Of a DNA stretch of 64,000 bases, positions 17,104-25,814 are shown in pieces (the stretch's first letter is position 1; every line of letters starts with the position of its first letter). The stretch spans positions 1,674,001 through 1,738,000 of the forward strand of contig OY781919.1 of the NCBI GenBank assembly GCA_963677215.1. The letters are read 5' to 3'. Origin of the DNA: G963676795 sp963677215. GTDB taxonomy: Bacteria; Desulfobacterota; Desulfuromonadia; Desulfuromonadales; Geopsychrobacteraceae. Below the pieces are notes generated by a model. That model saw only the letters and a program-made list of their open reading frames with translations. It did not search any database and had not been told where the DNA came from. Made by a program: the position numbers and the translations under genes.

Positions 17104-17646
17104 ATGTTCATTGAATTAGCAAGGAAACGCAGAAGCGTAAGATCCTTTACCGATCAGCCGGTTGAAGAGGAACAGCTGGCGCGGATTGTTGAGTCAGCAT
17201 TACGTTCACCATCGGGACGCTCCAAGCGCCCCTATCATCTGCTGGTTGTGACGGACAGAGCTCTTATTGATCAGATGGTTCAGGCCAAAACCCATGGCGG
17301 GCTTTTTTTGTCGACAGCGACAGCGGCCATTGTCGTCTGTGGAGATCCGACCATTTCAGATATGTGGATCGAAGACTCGACCATTGCAGCTGTCACCATG
17401 CAATATGCGGCGACAGATCTGGGGCTTGGCAGTTGCTGGGCTCAGATCCGGGCGCGCAACCACAGTGATGACTTAAGCGCCGGAGAATATCTGACCCGGG
17501 TCCTTGAGCTGCCGGAACATTTAGACGTCGAATGCGTGTTGGGAATCGGTTACCCTGCCCAACAGCCTGTCCCGCTGGAGGAAGGCGCCCTGAAGTATGA
17601 CAGGGTCAGTTTCAACAGTTATCTGACGTCTTTCAAGGAGTCCTGA
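17104..17646 (+). CDS. Nitroreductase family protein
   Basis: An FMN-dependent oxidoreductase of the nitroreductase superfamily (180 residues). It starts with the classic RKRRSVRSFTDQPVEEEQL motif, whose arginines contact FMN phosphate, and has the mid-protein segment TMQYAATDLGLGSCWAQIR and the C-terminal VLGIGYPAQQPVPLEE. The substrate is unknown; members reduce nitroaromatics, quinones or enones with NAD(P)H. GAGGAGAG lies upstream of the ATG. Confidence 0.85.
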   Translation: MFIELARKRRSVRSFTDQPVEEEQLARIVESALRSPSGRSKRPYHLLVVTDRALIDQMVQAKTHGGLFLSTATAAIVVCGDPTISDMWIEDSTIAAVTMQYAATDLGLGSCWAQIRARNHSDDLSAGEYLTRVLELPEHLDVECVLGIGYPAQQPVPLEEGALKYDRVSFNSYLTSFKES

Positions 17647-17648
17647 CG

Positions 17649-18098
17649 TCAACCGTTTTGAGCGGCCTTGTCGCTAACAATGACGAGAACTCGCTGTCTC
17701 CGCTGGCGAGGGTGGTGCAATTGTTTCTGGGCGCCATCCATGCTGCTGAGATCCTCGGCCGAGAGAGGGCCTTCCTGAAAGTATTTTTGGCGGTAGCAGT
17801 GATGAATTCGATCAATTGCCGGCTGCAGTTCGGTAAACAATGAACCTAGGCGCTGAGAGAACTGATGCGGAGTTTCTGCCTGGCGCGGCGGAACCCCACT
17901 GCGTGTTCCCCAGAGAACCAGACGTTTGAAATCGTCTTCGCTGGTGTAGCTTTTGCGCCTGAAAAAATTGTCGGCGCTTCTTAACAGCAGCGCGATAACC
18001 TTGAGCAGCCGAACTGGTATCCGGATAAAAGCAACACGCTGCAGTTGTCGTTTGGTGAATGATCCTTTAGCTCCTCCCTCAAGGGATGAACAAAGATG
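17649..18098 (-). pseudogene. Remnant of a DUF4129/transglutaminase-type membrane protein C-terminus
   Basis: On the minus strand a frame is open from a stop at 18099-18101 to a TGA at 17649-17651 and encodes a recognisable DUF4129-like tail: a hydrophobic/basic stretch, then GVPPRQAETPHQFSQRL, ELQPAIDRIHHCYRQKYF and GPLSAEDLSSMD. In TgpA-like transglutaminases this domain ends a much larger membrane protein. Here no ATG, GTG or TTG occurs in frame until a TTG at about 17840, and the rest of the protein is absent, so I read it as a 5'-truncated remnant. It follows the 603-residue gene on the same strand. Confidence 0.5.
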
Positions 18099-18158
18099 TC
18101 ACAATATACACTTTCTTAAAAAGAATTCTCAGGCCACGTTGAGGTTGTGTATTTGGTG

Positions 18159-19970
18159 TCAGCGAAAGAACAGTTCCAATCCCAGGGCCTGGCGTTCAGC
18201 CAGTTCCGGAATCCTTTTCTTGTGCCAGCGTTTGACTAGCGGGAACAGCCAGCAGGTTAGCGGGATCAGGGCGAAGCGGTCGATTTTGCGGTATTTGGCC
18301 CGTTCGCGCATGATGATGCTGAACAGCATCCCGGCGGTGACCCAGCGGATATGGAAGGGAGAGAAATCGCATTCCACCTGAAACCCTTCAGGGTGCTTGG
18401 CGTAATATTTCCTCAGTCTGGCGGCGATCTTTTTCTCCCGTTTTTTGCCGGCATTGCCGGAGTAGAAGCGCCGCAGCGTATAAAGCACGCGGAAGGTGTC
18501 GACGCCCAGTTCAAGCTCGGGGTGTTGTTCCGGCAGCTCGCTGATCTTCTGACGCAACTGCTTGAGCAGTTTGCGTTGCTGTTTGTCGATCCGGTGGATC
18601 TCCGCCGGATCTTCGAGGTAGACGTGGAACATCAGGCGCAGAGCTCGGTTGACGATGATGGTATCCCAGAAGATCCACAGCAGGGGCGGAACGCGCAGGC
18701 GCCGGAACCAGATCGTTCTGGTCGCAAAGGGGACGAAATACCAGAGCTGATCGATCAGCTGGTCGAACAATTCGGTAACCTCCTGGAGCTGTTCCGGTGC
18801 CTGTGGATAACTCTGTTGACAGAAGCCTTTCAGCACTTCTTGGGCGCTTTTTTCTGTGGAAAACAGCTCAAAACTCGCCACTGTGTTCATCTCATTCCAC
18901 AGTGAAGAGTTGTCAAGAAAGGTCAGCTGGTCGAAATGTGACCAGCCGCCGGTTTGGCACCAGACCGAAATGCCACGCAGGGTCGGACAGTCGCGCAGCT
19001 GATCCCTCAAGGCCTGGTACTGACGGCCAATATAGGCGGGAAAAACGCCGAACCCCTCATATTCACGCCTGGCCTGCAGTTCGACGATCTGCTGATGCCG
19101 GGATTGAATGATCCTTTCATTGAGTTCGACAAAACGGAAAAAATCGCTCGGACCGTATTTTCTCGAAACAATAAAGGACTGCGAATCGATCTTGTCAAAG
19201 GCCCGTTTCTCGGTTTTTTCATTCCAGATCAAATCACCCACCGGGAAAGCTCCCAGTCCCCAGGTGCGAAAAATTAGCTGTTTGCCTTTCTTTTCAAAGA
19301 CCGGGATCAGGCTTTGCAGCCAGCGGTTACACTGTTTCGGGGTTCTGATCTGCATGCGGGTTTTGAACAGGGAGTCGACATCATGGCCGTCAGCTTCTCC
19401 GATGCGGGTGACAATCCCGTCGATTTCGGGGAAATTTTCGAACAGTCCCTCAACAGCTTCATGGAACAGGGTGCAAAGAATTTTGTCGCGGTTACTTTTG
19501 CTGCATTGGGCCTCGATATGGTCGTTGAGAAACGTCAGGTCGGAGGTGATGTATATGCGCAGCCCGGCATTACGGGCGGTGGTAAATATTCTGCGAAAAA
19601 AATCCTGGTAGGCACTTACTGTGCGACGCAGATTAGCGGGGTAGAAATTATAGGAGGTCAGATGGGCAAGATCGTCAAAGGTTATGGCATTGTAGCCGAT
19701 CTCACGAACTTTCAGGCAGTAGCTTTCGGTCTGACGACAAATCTCTTCAAGGTACTGGCCAAGCAGGATGCCGTCGCGCTGGAGCTGGGATAAGGGGGCT
19801 TTTGACCAGTTTTTCCTATGCCCGTTGATGAAGGGGTAAAAGAACGGCGCGGCACCATCTATGAGGTATATGTCCTGTTTTGTTGATGGCGTGTCGGCTG
19901 ATTGAGTCAAGGCACCCTCCTGTTCTAGGAAAAGATTCAACTCAAAACTATCCACCACGCATATGAGCAA
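18159..19970 (-). CDS. Large protein with probable glycosidase-like barrel, function unknown
   Basis: A 603-residue protein without a signal peptide. Residues about 35-330 read like a (beta/alpha)8 barrel, with alternating strands and helices (REIGYNAITFDDLAHL, RNAGLRIYITSDLTF, IDGIVTRIGEADGHD, QLIFRTWGLGAFPVGD), somewhat like GH67-type alpha-glucuronidases. The second half is helical with hydrophobic segments near the C-terminus. I cannot assign catalytic residues with certainty, though E/D residues fall at strand ends (GEADGHD). The start is uncertain because no clear ribosome binding site precedes 19970. It may be linked to the DUF4129 remnant downstream. Confidence 0.55.
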   Translation of the reverse strand: MLICVVDSFELNLFLEQEGALTQSADTPSTKQDIYLIDGAAPFFYPFINGHRKNWSKAPLSQLQRDGILLGQYLEEICRQTESYCLKVREIGYNAITFDDLAHLTSYNFYPANLRRTVSAYQDFFRRIFTTARNAGLRIYITSDLTFLNDHIEAQCSKSNRDKILCTLFHEAVEGLFENFPEIDGIVTRIGEADGHDVDSLFKTRMQIRTPKQCNRWLQSLIPVFEKKGKQLIFRTWGLGAFPVGDLIWNEKTEKRAFDKIDSQSFIVSRKYGPSDFFRFVELNERIIQSRHQQIVELQARREYEGFGVFPAYIGRQYQALRDQLRDCPTLRGISVWCQTGGWSHFDQLTFLDNSSLWNEMNTVASFELFSTEKSAQEVLKGFCQQSYPQAPEQLQEVTELFDQLIDQLWYFVPFATRTIWFRRLRVPPLLWIFWDTIIVNRALRLMFHVYLEDPAEIHRIDKQQRKLLKQLRQKISELPEQHPELELGVDTFRVLYTLRRFYSGNAGKKREKKIAARLRKYYAKHPEGFQVECDFSPFHIRWVTAGMLFSIIMRERAKYRKIDRFALIPLTCWLFPLVKRWHKKRIPELAERQALGLELFFR

Positions 19971-20011
19971 AAGGTGAGGGCTTTGTCAGGTTGCCATGTG
20001 TGGGCCAGGTA

Positions 20012-20515
20012 TCAGTAGTTTCTGCAACCGCTGGTGGTGAAATCAATCTGAGGACGGCTTCCTGCGGACGTCGCTTTTCTGTAGCGCACGTAGCAGCTTG
20101 CCGTTCCAGCATCGACCGGAATGACTTCCGGCCAGTAGACCCATGCGTCATAGATGGTACTGTGGCGGACTTTCCATCTTGATGGCGTATCGACCATTCT
20201 AGTGATGCCGTAAACGGGTGTCGAGTTGTTCGGGGGGATTGACGGGAAGCCGTAGGCGAGCTCGATGGTTTCCCCTTCGGCGATAATGGTTGATGTCAGC
20301 TGACTGTCCACACCGTCAAGTTTCGCCTTGGCGTGAGCCAGAGTTGAGGCTGTCTGCAGTGCTCCGACCAGGCCTTCCATTGAGCTGATTATAGCCCGTT
20401 CCTTCATGTTGGCGAATTTGGGAACGGCGACGGCACCTAGAATTCCAAGGATGACAATGACAGCAACCAGTTCTATGAGGGTGAAGCCACGCTCATTGCT
20501 GTTATCTGTTGGCAA
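20012..20515 (-). CDS. Type IV pilin-like protein (MshA-like)
   Basis: A prepilin with a short leader and the class III signal ERG|FTLIELVAVIVILGILGAVAVP; cleavage is expected between Gly and Phe, with Glu at +5. The post-helix sequence (VGALQTASTLAHAKAKLDGV) resembles MSHA-type pilins more than PilA or GspG. I chose the TTG at 20513-20515 because GGGAGAG precedes it by 4 nt; the frame runs to 20566. Two Cys near the C-terminus (TASCYVRY and TSGCRNY) could form the pilin D-loop disulfide. No assembly ATPase or prepilin peptidase is nearby, so it would rely on machinery elsewhere. Confidence 0.75.
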   Translation of the reverse strand: MPTDNSNERGFTLIELVAVIVILGILGAVAVPKFANMKERAIISSMEGLVGALQTASTLAHAKAKLDGVDSQLTSTIIAEGETIELAYGFPSIPPNNSTPVYGITRMVDTPSRWKVRHSTIYDAWVYWPEVIPVDAGTASCYVRYRKATSAGSRPQIDFTTSGCRNY

Positions 20516-20876
20516 GAGACTCTCCCATTTTAACGAAATTAGACTTTGCGAATAAATCACTAACATATTGGTGCGTCAACACAATTTTAAATTTCGAATA
20601 ACATCAGTAAAGAACTTTTCAGAATTGATATTCCTGAAGAGTTGAAGATGTCGCCGTTCTTTTGATGGTAATTATCATTTTGTTGGCAAAGGAAATGAAT
20701 TAAGCGAAATATATGATATTCCAGCAATGTCGATCTCTTCATGTGAAATCATATCTCATAATGTAAAATCACGTTAAATTAATGGTTTGCGCTGATTTGG
20801 TACTTGATTAATTATTGTTAATTGGTGTAATTATGCTCCATTCAGTGAAGTGAACAGGTAGCCAAGGAGGCATCTT
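20516..20876. other. AT-rich divergent region between pilin and chemoreceptor
   Basis: 361 bp of AT-rich sequence without a gene. It carries a candidate promoter for the pilin (annotated) and the ribosome binding site AAGGAGG of the chemoreceptor at about 20864. No sigma-54 or sigma-28 flagellar promoter was recognised here. Confidence 0.4.
20551..20579 (-). promoter_or_regulatory. Candidate pilin promoter
   Basis: Minus strand TTGACG (20574-20579), a 17-bp spacer and TTTATT (20551-20556); the -35 is good and the -10 weak. Confidence 0.3.
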
Positions 20877-22169
20877 ATGAGCTGGACTTTTTCTAGAAAA
20901 GCTGTGCTTGCGGGGATTGTTTTTTTTATAGCTCTGATCATTCAGGCTTGGGTTTTCAGTCAAATCAATTCACTTGTCTCATCTCATCAGACTTTGAGTG
21001 AACAGATTCACAGGTTTACACTGACCGGTAACATCATCCTGATTCTGATGTTCATTTTTTTCGTAGTACTTTCCTTCCTGTTGATAAAGGGGCTGATTCA
21101 GCCGTTAAAGCAGTCCATTGCCATGGTGCAGGGACTGGAGAATGGACGGCTCAATCAACAACTGGATGTCACCACCAGTAGCGAGGTCGGTCAGCTGGCC
21201 TCTGCACTGAATTCATTGGCTCTTGAACTGAACCAGGAAGTTGTGCGTCCTTTGCAGCAACTGGCTGATGGCGATTTCAACTTTACTGTGACTCTTCGCA
21301 ATGAGGGGGATCATATCCGTCAGGCGATTGCCCGCACTTGCAGTGATTACAATGAGATGCTCGGGCAATTTATGGAAGCGACCGAGCAGATGAGTATTGC
21401 CAGCACTCAGGTTTCAACCGCGATGCAGGCTCAGGCTGATGGCGCGAGTAAAGCGGCTGCTTCTATCGAAGAGATCAGCAGTTCGGTGCATGAAATGTCA
21501 TCTCAGACCCAGCTCAACGCAGATAATGCCAACCAGGCCAGTCGACTGGCCTCGGAGGCCAGCGGTGCCGCCGCCAAGGGCGGAGACCAGATGCAGGCCA
21601 TGGTCGTGGCGATGAATGATATCAATGCAGCTGGTCAGAATATCAGCAAGATCATCAAGGTTATCGACGAAATCGCTTTTCAGACCAATCTCCTGGCACT
21701 CAACGCAGCTGTTGAGGCGGCCCGAGCCGGTCAGCATGGCAAGGGGTTTGCCGTTGTCGCCGAGGAGGTTCGAAACTTGGCAGCGCGCAGTGCCAAGGCA
21801 GCTCAAGAGACGGCAGAGTTGATCGAGAGTTCCGTTCAGAAAACCGTGAACGGAACCAACATTGCCGAGCAGACATCTGGGTCGTTGACCGAAATTGTCA
21901 ACTCAATCAATCAGGTCACCGGGCTTATTGCCGAGATCGCCTCTTCGAGCAGTGAGCAGGCTCGTGGAATTGAACAGGTCAATCAGACCTTGTCGCTGAT
22001 AGATAAAGGGGTTCAGGCCGATACTGCCAATGCCGAGGAGGGTGCCGCGGCAGCGGAAGAAATGTCCAGCCAGGCGGGTTACCTGCAGCAACTACTCGGC
22101 CATTTTCAGCTGAATAGAGGCCAGCTTACATCATCGGCCCAACAGACCCAGCTATCGATATCTCACTGA
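20877..22169 (+). CDS. Methyl-accepting chemotaxis protein with minimal periplasmic loop
   Basis: A 430-residue chemoreceptor. Two membrane helices (about 8-28 and 50-72) enclose only some 20 residues, so there is no periplasmic sensor domain; a HAMP domain follows (LIKGLIQPLKQSIAMVQGLE) and then the signalling domain with the conserved hairpin tip EIAFQTNLLALNAAVEAARA and VVAEEVRNLAARS. It would relay signals to CheA/CheW. Either it senses membrane or cytoplasmic cues through the HAMP region, or it works with other receptors. AAGGAGG lies upstream of the ATG. Confidence 0.92.
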   Translation: MSWTFSRKAVLAGIVFFIALIIQAWVFSQINSLVSSHQTLSEQIHRFTLTGNIILILMFIFFVVLSFLLIKGLIQPLKQSIAMVQGLENGRLNQQLDVTTSSEVGQLASALNSLALELNQEVVRPLQQLADGDFNFTVTLRNEGDHIRQAIARTCSDYNEMLGQFMEATEQMSIASTQVSTAMQAQADGASKAAASIEEISSSVHEMSSQTQLNADNANQASRLASEASGAAAKGGDQMQAMVVAMNDINAAGQNISKIIKVIDEIAFQTNLLALNAAVEAARAGQHGKGFAVVAEEVRNLAARSAKAAQETAELIESSVQKTVNGTNIAEQTSGSLTEIVNSINQVTGLIAEIASSSSEQARGIEQVNQTLSLIDKGVQADTANAEEGAAAAEEMSSQAGYLQQLLGHFQLNRGQLTSSAQQTQLSISH

Positions 22170-22177
22170 TCTCGCCA

Positions 22178-22214
22178 TAAAAAGCGGTCTGCGCAACAGC
22201 AGGCCGCTTTTTTT
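22178..22214. terminator. Bidirectional terminator
   Basis: AAAAAGCGG.CTG / CAG.CCGCTTTTTTT hairpin between the convergent chemoreceptor and glutathione-transferase-like genes; T runs lie on both strands. Confidence 0.8.
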
Positions 22215-23166
22215 ATTGCCAGGGCAGGTCCGGCCCCAGGGGGACCAGGCCCGTAGGGTTCAGGGCCCGGATGGAGTAGTAACCCGTCTTGATATGATCG
22301 ATGCGCACGGTATCAGCAATTCCACCCAGGTTGTAGATCCTCTGCGTATACCGCTGCAGGTAAGGCATGTCACGAATCAGGTTGCGGTTACACTTGAAGA
22401 GCCCGTGATATGCGGCATCAAAGCGGATCAGGGTGACAAAGAGTCTGATATCCGATTCCGTGAATCTGTTGCCAAATAGATAGTCCCGTCCGTCAGCCAG
22501 CCTGGTTTCAAGCTCGTCCAGTGTCGCAAAAACCTTGCTGTAAGCTTCCTCGTAGGCCAACTGCGTGGTAGCAAAGCCAGCCTGGTAAACTGCATTGTTC
22601 AGGTTCTGGTAGAGCTGTTGATTGAGGTCGTCGATCTGGCTGTGCAGATCGGTCGGGTACAGATCTGTGGAGGGTTCTGCCAGATTGAAGAAGGCGGTAT
22701 TGAACATCCGCAGGATGTCCGCTGATTCATTGTTAACGATACACTTTTGTTGCTTGTCCCAGAGTACCGGAACAGTTGCCCGCCCGCTATAGACCGGATC
22801 CGCCATGGTATAAATTTCATGCAGATAGGTGCGACCATAGAGCTTGTCTGGCTGCGCTCCCGGAAATGAGTCGAACTGCCAGCCCTGCTCGGACATGCGG
22901 GGATTCAGAACCGTAACACTGACCAGTTGCTCCAGTTTTTTTAATGTTCTGGCCATCAGGGTTCTTGCTGCCCAGGGGCAGATGTAGGCGACGTAGAGGT
23001 GATAGCGTTCCGGCTCCGCCTTGAATCCCCCTTGGCCGGTCGGACCGGCTGAGCCGTCAGCTGTAATCCAGTTACGAAAGTATGAAACCTGTCTTATGAA
23101 GCGACCCTGATCGTCGAGTTTCTGGCGCGGTTGCCAGTTTTGTGTCCATTTTCCTTCAATAAGCAT
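22213..23166 (-). CDS. Glutathionyl-hydroquinone reductase (YqjG/Ecm4-type GST)
   Basis: A 317-residue Xi-class glutathione-transferase-like protein. The catalytic Cys is C63 in LYVAYICPWAARTLMAR, and the family hallmarks follow (PVLWDKQQKCIVNNESADILRMFN and the C-terminal SDIRLFVTLIRFD). These enzymes reduce glutathionyl-hydroquinones. It lies 44 bp behind the DoxX gene on the minus strand and probably forms an operon with it, controlled by the divergent LysR regulator. Confidence 0.88.
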   Translation of the reverse strand: MLIEGKWTQNWQPRQKLDDQGRFIRQVSYFRNWITADGSAGPTGQGGFKAEPERYHLYVAYICPWAARTLMARTLKKLEQLVSVTVLNPRMSEQGWQFDSFPGAQPDKLYGRTYLHEIYTMADPVYSGRATVPVLWDKQQKCIVNNESADILRMFNTAFFNLAEPSTDLYPTDLHSQIDDLNQQLYQNLNNAVYQAGFATTQLAYEEAYSKVFATLDELETRLADGRDYLFGNRFTESDIRLFVTLIRFDAAYHGLFKCNRNLIRDMPYLQRYTQRIYNLGGIADTVRIDHIKTGYYSIRALNPTGLVPLGPDLPWQ

Positions 23167-23210
23167 GTGCTCAATCCTTTCGTATCCCGGTTATGTTTCA
23201 ACGTCCCTGA

Positions 23211-23660
23211 TTAGACTGTCTTGTCAGAACTGAGTGCGCTGTCGACTGAGAAGCGGCCCCCCCCTTGGATCGCCAGAGCCACCGCAACAACGAAAACGGT
23301 CAGGGCGTATTCATAGCCACCATCGCTGATGAACAGGCCGGCTTTGAAATGGACGAAAATGATGCCGATCAGCATGTTGAAAGCGACAACGACTGCCGCC
23401 GGACGGGTTAGCAGGCCGATGACCAGAGCCAGTCCGCCAAAAAATTCACCACAACCGGACAGCAAGGCCATGAGAAAGCCCGGCTCGAGACCGATGCTGG
23501 CTAACCATTGGCCGGTTCCCTCGAGGCCGTAGCCGCCGAACAGGCCGAACAGTTTCTGCGCACCGTGGGCGGCAAGGATCACCCCTACCGGGACTCTTAA
23601 GACAAGTGCTGAAACGCTGCAGTCAGTTTTTAAGATTTTATAGAATAGAGAGTTATTCAT
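23211..23660 (-). CDS. DoxX family membrane protein
   Basis: A 149-residue four-helix membrane protein with DoxX family features: RVPVGVILAAHGAQKLFGLFGGYGLEGTG, LLSGCGEFFGGLALVIGLLTRPAA and LIGIIFVHF. DoxX proteins are linked to quinone or thiosulfate oxidation and oxidative-stress defence. It is the first gene of the pair with glutathionyl-hydroquinone reductase. Confidence 0.85.
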   Translation of the reverse strand: MNNSLFYKILKTDCSVSALVLRVPVGVILAAHGAQKLFGLFGGYGLEGTGQWLASIGLEPGFLMALLSGCGEFFGGLALVIGLLTRPAAVVVAFNMLIGIIFVHFKAGLFISDGGYEYALTVFVVAVALAIQGGGRFSVDSALSSDKTV

Positions 23661-23687
23661 GACTCCAACCTTTTGTTTGAGTTTTTT

Positions 23688-23760
23688 GAAATCAGGATAT
23701 CTTTTTCAAGTACCTGATTAGAACTTTATATTATGTTGAAATCGGGATAAATCGGAGTAT
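23688..23760. promoter_or_regulatory. Candidate LysR operator region
   Basis: Three related copies: GAAATCAGGATA (23688-23699), GAAATCGGGATA (23738-23749) and TAAATCGGAGTA. The first AATCAGG also pairs with an inverted CCTGATT at 23713-23719. The region lies between the divergent doxX and lysR genes, where LysR-type regulators usually bind. Confidence 0.4.
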
Positions 23761-23821
23761 TGTTGTTTTATTATCAATAAATCATTGATAATTGTTTTTA
23801 CCTCAAGCCGTGGAGATGCTG

Positions 23822-24733
23822 ATGGATCAAATCGATGCGATGCGGGCTTTTGTGACGGTTGTCAACGAGGGAGGTTTTACCCGGGCCGCAGAGAGGCTTG
23901 AACTTTCCCCTCAGTTGGTCAGTAAATACGTATCCCAGCTGGAAGAGAAGCTGGGGGTCCGGTTGCTGAACCGAACGACCCGCAAGGTCAATGTCACAGA
24001 GGCCGGGCGTCAATACTTTCAGCGCTTGCAGGAGGTTTTAAATGATATTGATGATCTTGAAAATCAGATGGGAGCATTGCAGGAGTCGGCGCGAGGAGAA
24101 CTGAGAATCAGTGCTCCGGTTTCATTCTCCGCGCAGCATCTGGCTCCACTGCTTTGCAATTTTCAGAAGCAGTATCCTGGTGTCGGTATCGACCTGCAGC
24201 TGAACGACCGCAAGGTCGATATCGTTGAAGAGGGCTTTGATGTGGCCCTGCGGATCGGTCACTTGAAGAGCTCTGCCCTGATTGCCAAATGGCTGGCACC
24301 GGTGCGCCTGGTCATCTGCGCAGCTCCGGACTATCTCAGTGAGTTCGGAACACCCCAGGAGCCGGGCGACCTGAAAAAACATCGTTACTTGAGGTACAGC
24401 TATATGGAAGAAGGTTCGGGCCTGTTCGGGCAGACCTGGGCTCCAGGAGGGCACTGTGAGTGGCGGGGAGAATTTGTCTGCAACAATGGAGATGTTTTGG
24501 CCGCAGCCGCAATTGCCGGGGCCGGAATCGGCGTCATGCCGACATTTATCTGCGGGCCCGCCCTGGCGGATGGCAGGCTGCAAACGGTACTTGATGGATA
24601 TGAACCGGAGCCGATGGCCCTTTTCGCTGTTTATGCCCACCGTCAGTTACTGGCTAGTAAGGTCAGGAGTTTTATCGATTTTATCGACGGCTATTTTGGT
24701 TCTCCCCCCTATTGGGATCGTCTGGCCGAATAG
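23822..24733 (+). CDS. LysR family transcriptional regulator
   Basis: A 303-residue LysR-type regulator. N-terminal winged helix-turn-helix: MRAFVTVVNEGGFTRAAERLELSPQLVSKYVSQLEEKLGVRLLNRTTR. The C-terminal LysR substrate-binding domain follows (GELRISAPVSFSAQHLAPLL, VDIVEEGFDVALRIG), closest to the DsdC/aminoethylphosphonate-quinone-responsive subgroup of LysR. I chose ATG 23822 because GGAG lies upstream. It is divergent from the DoxX/hydroquinone-reductase pair, which it probably controls. Confidence 0.87.
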   Translation: MDQIDAMRAFVTVVNEGGFTRAAERLELSPQLVSKYVSQLEEKLGVRLLNRTTRKVNVTEAGRQYFQRLQEVLNDIDDLENQMGALQESARGELRISAPVSFSAQHLAPLLCNFQKQYPGVGIDLQLNDRKVDIVEEGFDVALRIGHLKSSALIAKWLAPVRLVICAAPDYLSEFGTPQEPGDLKKHRYLRYSYMEEGSGLFGQTWAPGGHCEWRGEFVCNNGDVLAAAAIAGAGIGVMPTFICGPALADGRLQTVLDGYEPEPMALFAVYAHRQLLASKVRSFIDFIDGYFGSPPYWDRLAE

Positions 24734-24863
24734 GCCGGGTTTTTCGTTGACAGCAGTTCTGCCCTTTCGTACAAACATAGTCGTTTGCATCAAAACCAGC
24801 GGGCTATCGTATCGTATCGCCCGGCGGAACTCCCAACGCTATAAGCAGCAAAGCCCCATCAAG

Positions 24864-25802
24864 ATGACTGAAATTGCCAACCTGATCCTGGTCTCTGGAC
24901 GTGCCGCCGTCGAACTGGCCCTGTTTGTCCTGCTGCCGGTCATGATCGTCATGCTGACCCTGATGAGATTCCTTGAAGCCAGGGGAATTCTTGATCGTAT
25001 TGTCGCTCTTCTGTCACCGGTCCTGAAACCGCTTGGGATTCCCGGCCTCGGGGTTTTTGCTCTGATCCAGGTCCTGCTGGTCAGTTTTGCTGCGCCACTG
25101 GCGACTTTGATCATGATGGAAAAAGGCGGGATCAACAGACGTCATCTGGCTGCCGGGTTGACTCTTATCTTTGCCGGTTCTCAAGCCAATGTTGTCTTTC
25201 CGATGAGCGCCATGGGGCTGAACGGTCTGGCAACTCTGGTCATTTCAGGCGTCGCAGCAGTCGTCGGTGCAGCGGCAACCTTCCATCTCTTTGGCCGTAA
25301 GCTGGAAAATGAGGACGAACCGCCGGAGCCCAAACCGGAACACGCGACGCTAGACAGTGGTAAGGGAGTGATCGAGGTCATCAACAGCGCCGGCAAAGAG
25401 GCCTTTACCATTGCGGTCGGCTCGTTGCCGATGCTGGTTCTGTCGCTGCTGCTGGTCAATATACTGCGCACTATCGGTGCCATTGAGTTTATTGAATCAT
25501 TGAGTGCGCCGCTGCTGGCTCAGGTCGATCTGCCGCCGGCAGCAGCCCTGGCAGTTATCACCAAGGCTATTGCCGGTGGTACCGCGATGATGGGGGTGAC
25601 TTCCGATATGCTTCAGCAGGGGCTTTTGACTTCGGTGGATGTCAACCGAGTGGCCGGTTTGCTGATCCACCCCTTTGATCTGGTTGGAATCACCATCATG
25701 ATTTCGGCTGGACCACGCGTGGCGTCCATATTGCGACCTGCTGTCTGTGGAACGGTTGTTGCCATTCTGCTGCGGACAGTCATTCACCTGATTGTCTGGT
25801 AG
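24864..25802 (+). CDS. Nucleoside-recognition (Gate) domain membrane protein
   Basis: About 312 residues with two homologous hydrophobic halves separated by a polar linker (KLENEDEPPEPKPEH). The sequence (AAPLATLIMMEKGGINRRHLAAGLTLIFAGSQANVVFPMSAMG) resembles the nucleoside recognition/Gate superfamily, related to spore maturation proteins SpmA/SpmB and FeoB gate domains. The frame is open to 24456 through the end of lysR, but that part is clearly out of register with lysR. I chose ATG 24864. No strong ribosome binding site. The transported ligand is unknown. Confidence 0.6.
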   Translation: MTEIANLILVSGRAAVELALFVLLPVMIVMLTLMRFLEARGILDRIVALLSPVLKPLGIPGLGVFALIQVLLVSFAAPLATLIMMEKGGINRRHLAAGLTLIFAGSQANVVFPMSAMGLNGLATLVISGVAAVVGAAATFHLFGRKLENEDEPPEPKPEHATLDSGKGVIEVINSAGKEAFTIAVGSLPMLVLSLLLVNILRTIGAIEFIESLSAPLLAQVDLPPAAALAVITKAIAGGTAMMGVTSDMLQQGLLTSVDVNRVAGLLIHPFDLVGITIMISAGPRVASILRPAVCGTVVAILLRTVIHLIVW

Positions 25803-25814
25803 GTTGTTTTTTCG

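Noticed and set aside
24456..24863. Long N-terminal extension of the nucleoside-recognition protein
   Set aside because: It overlaps the 3' end of lysR in another frame and does not resemble the family.
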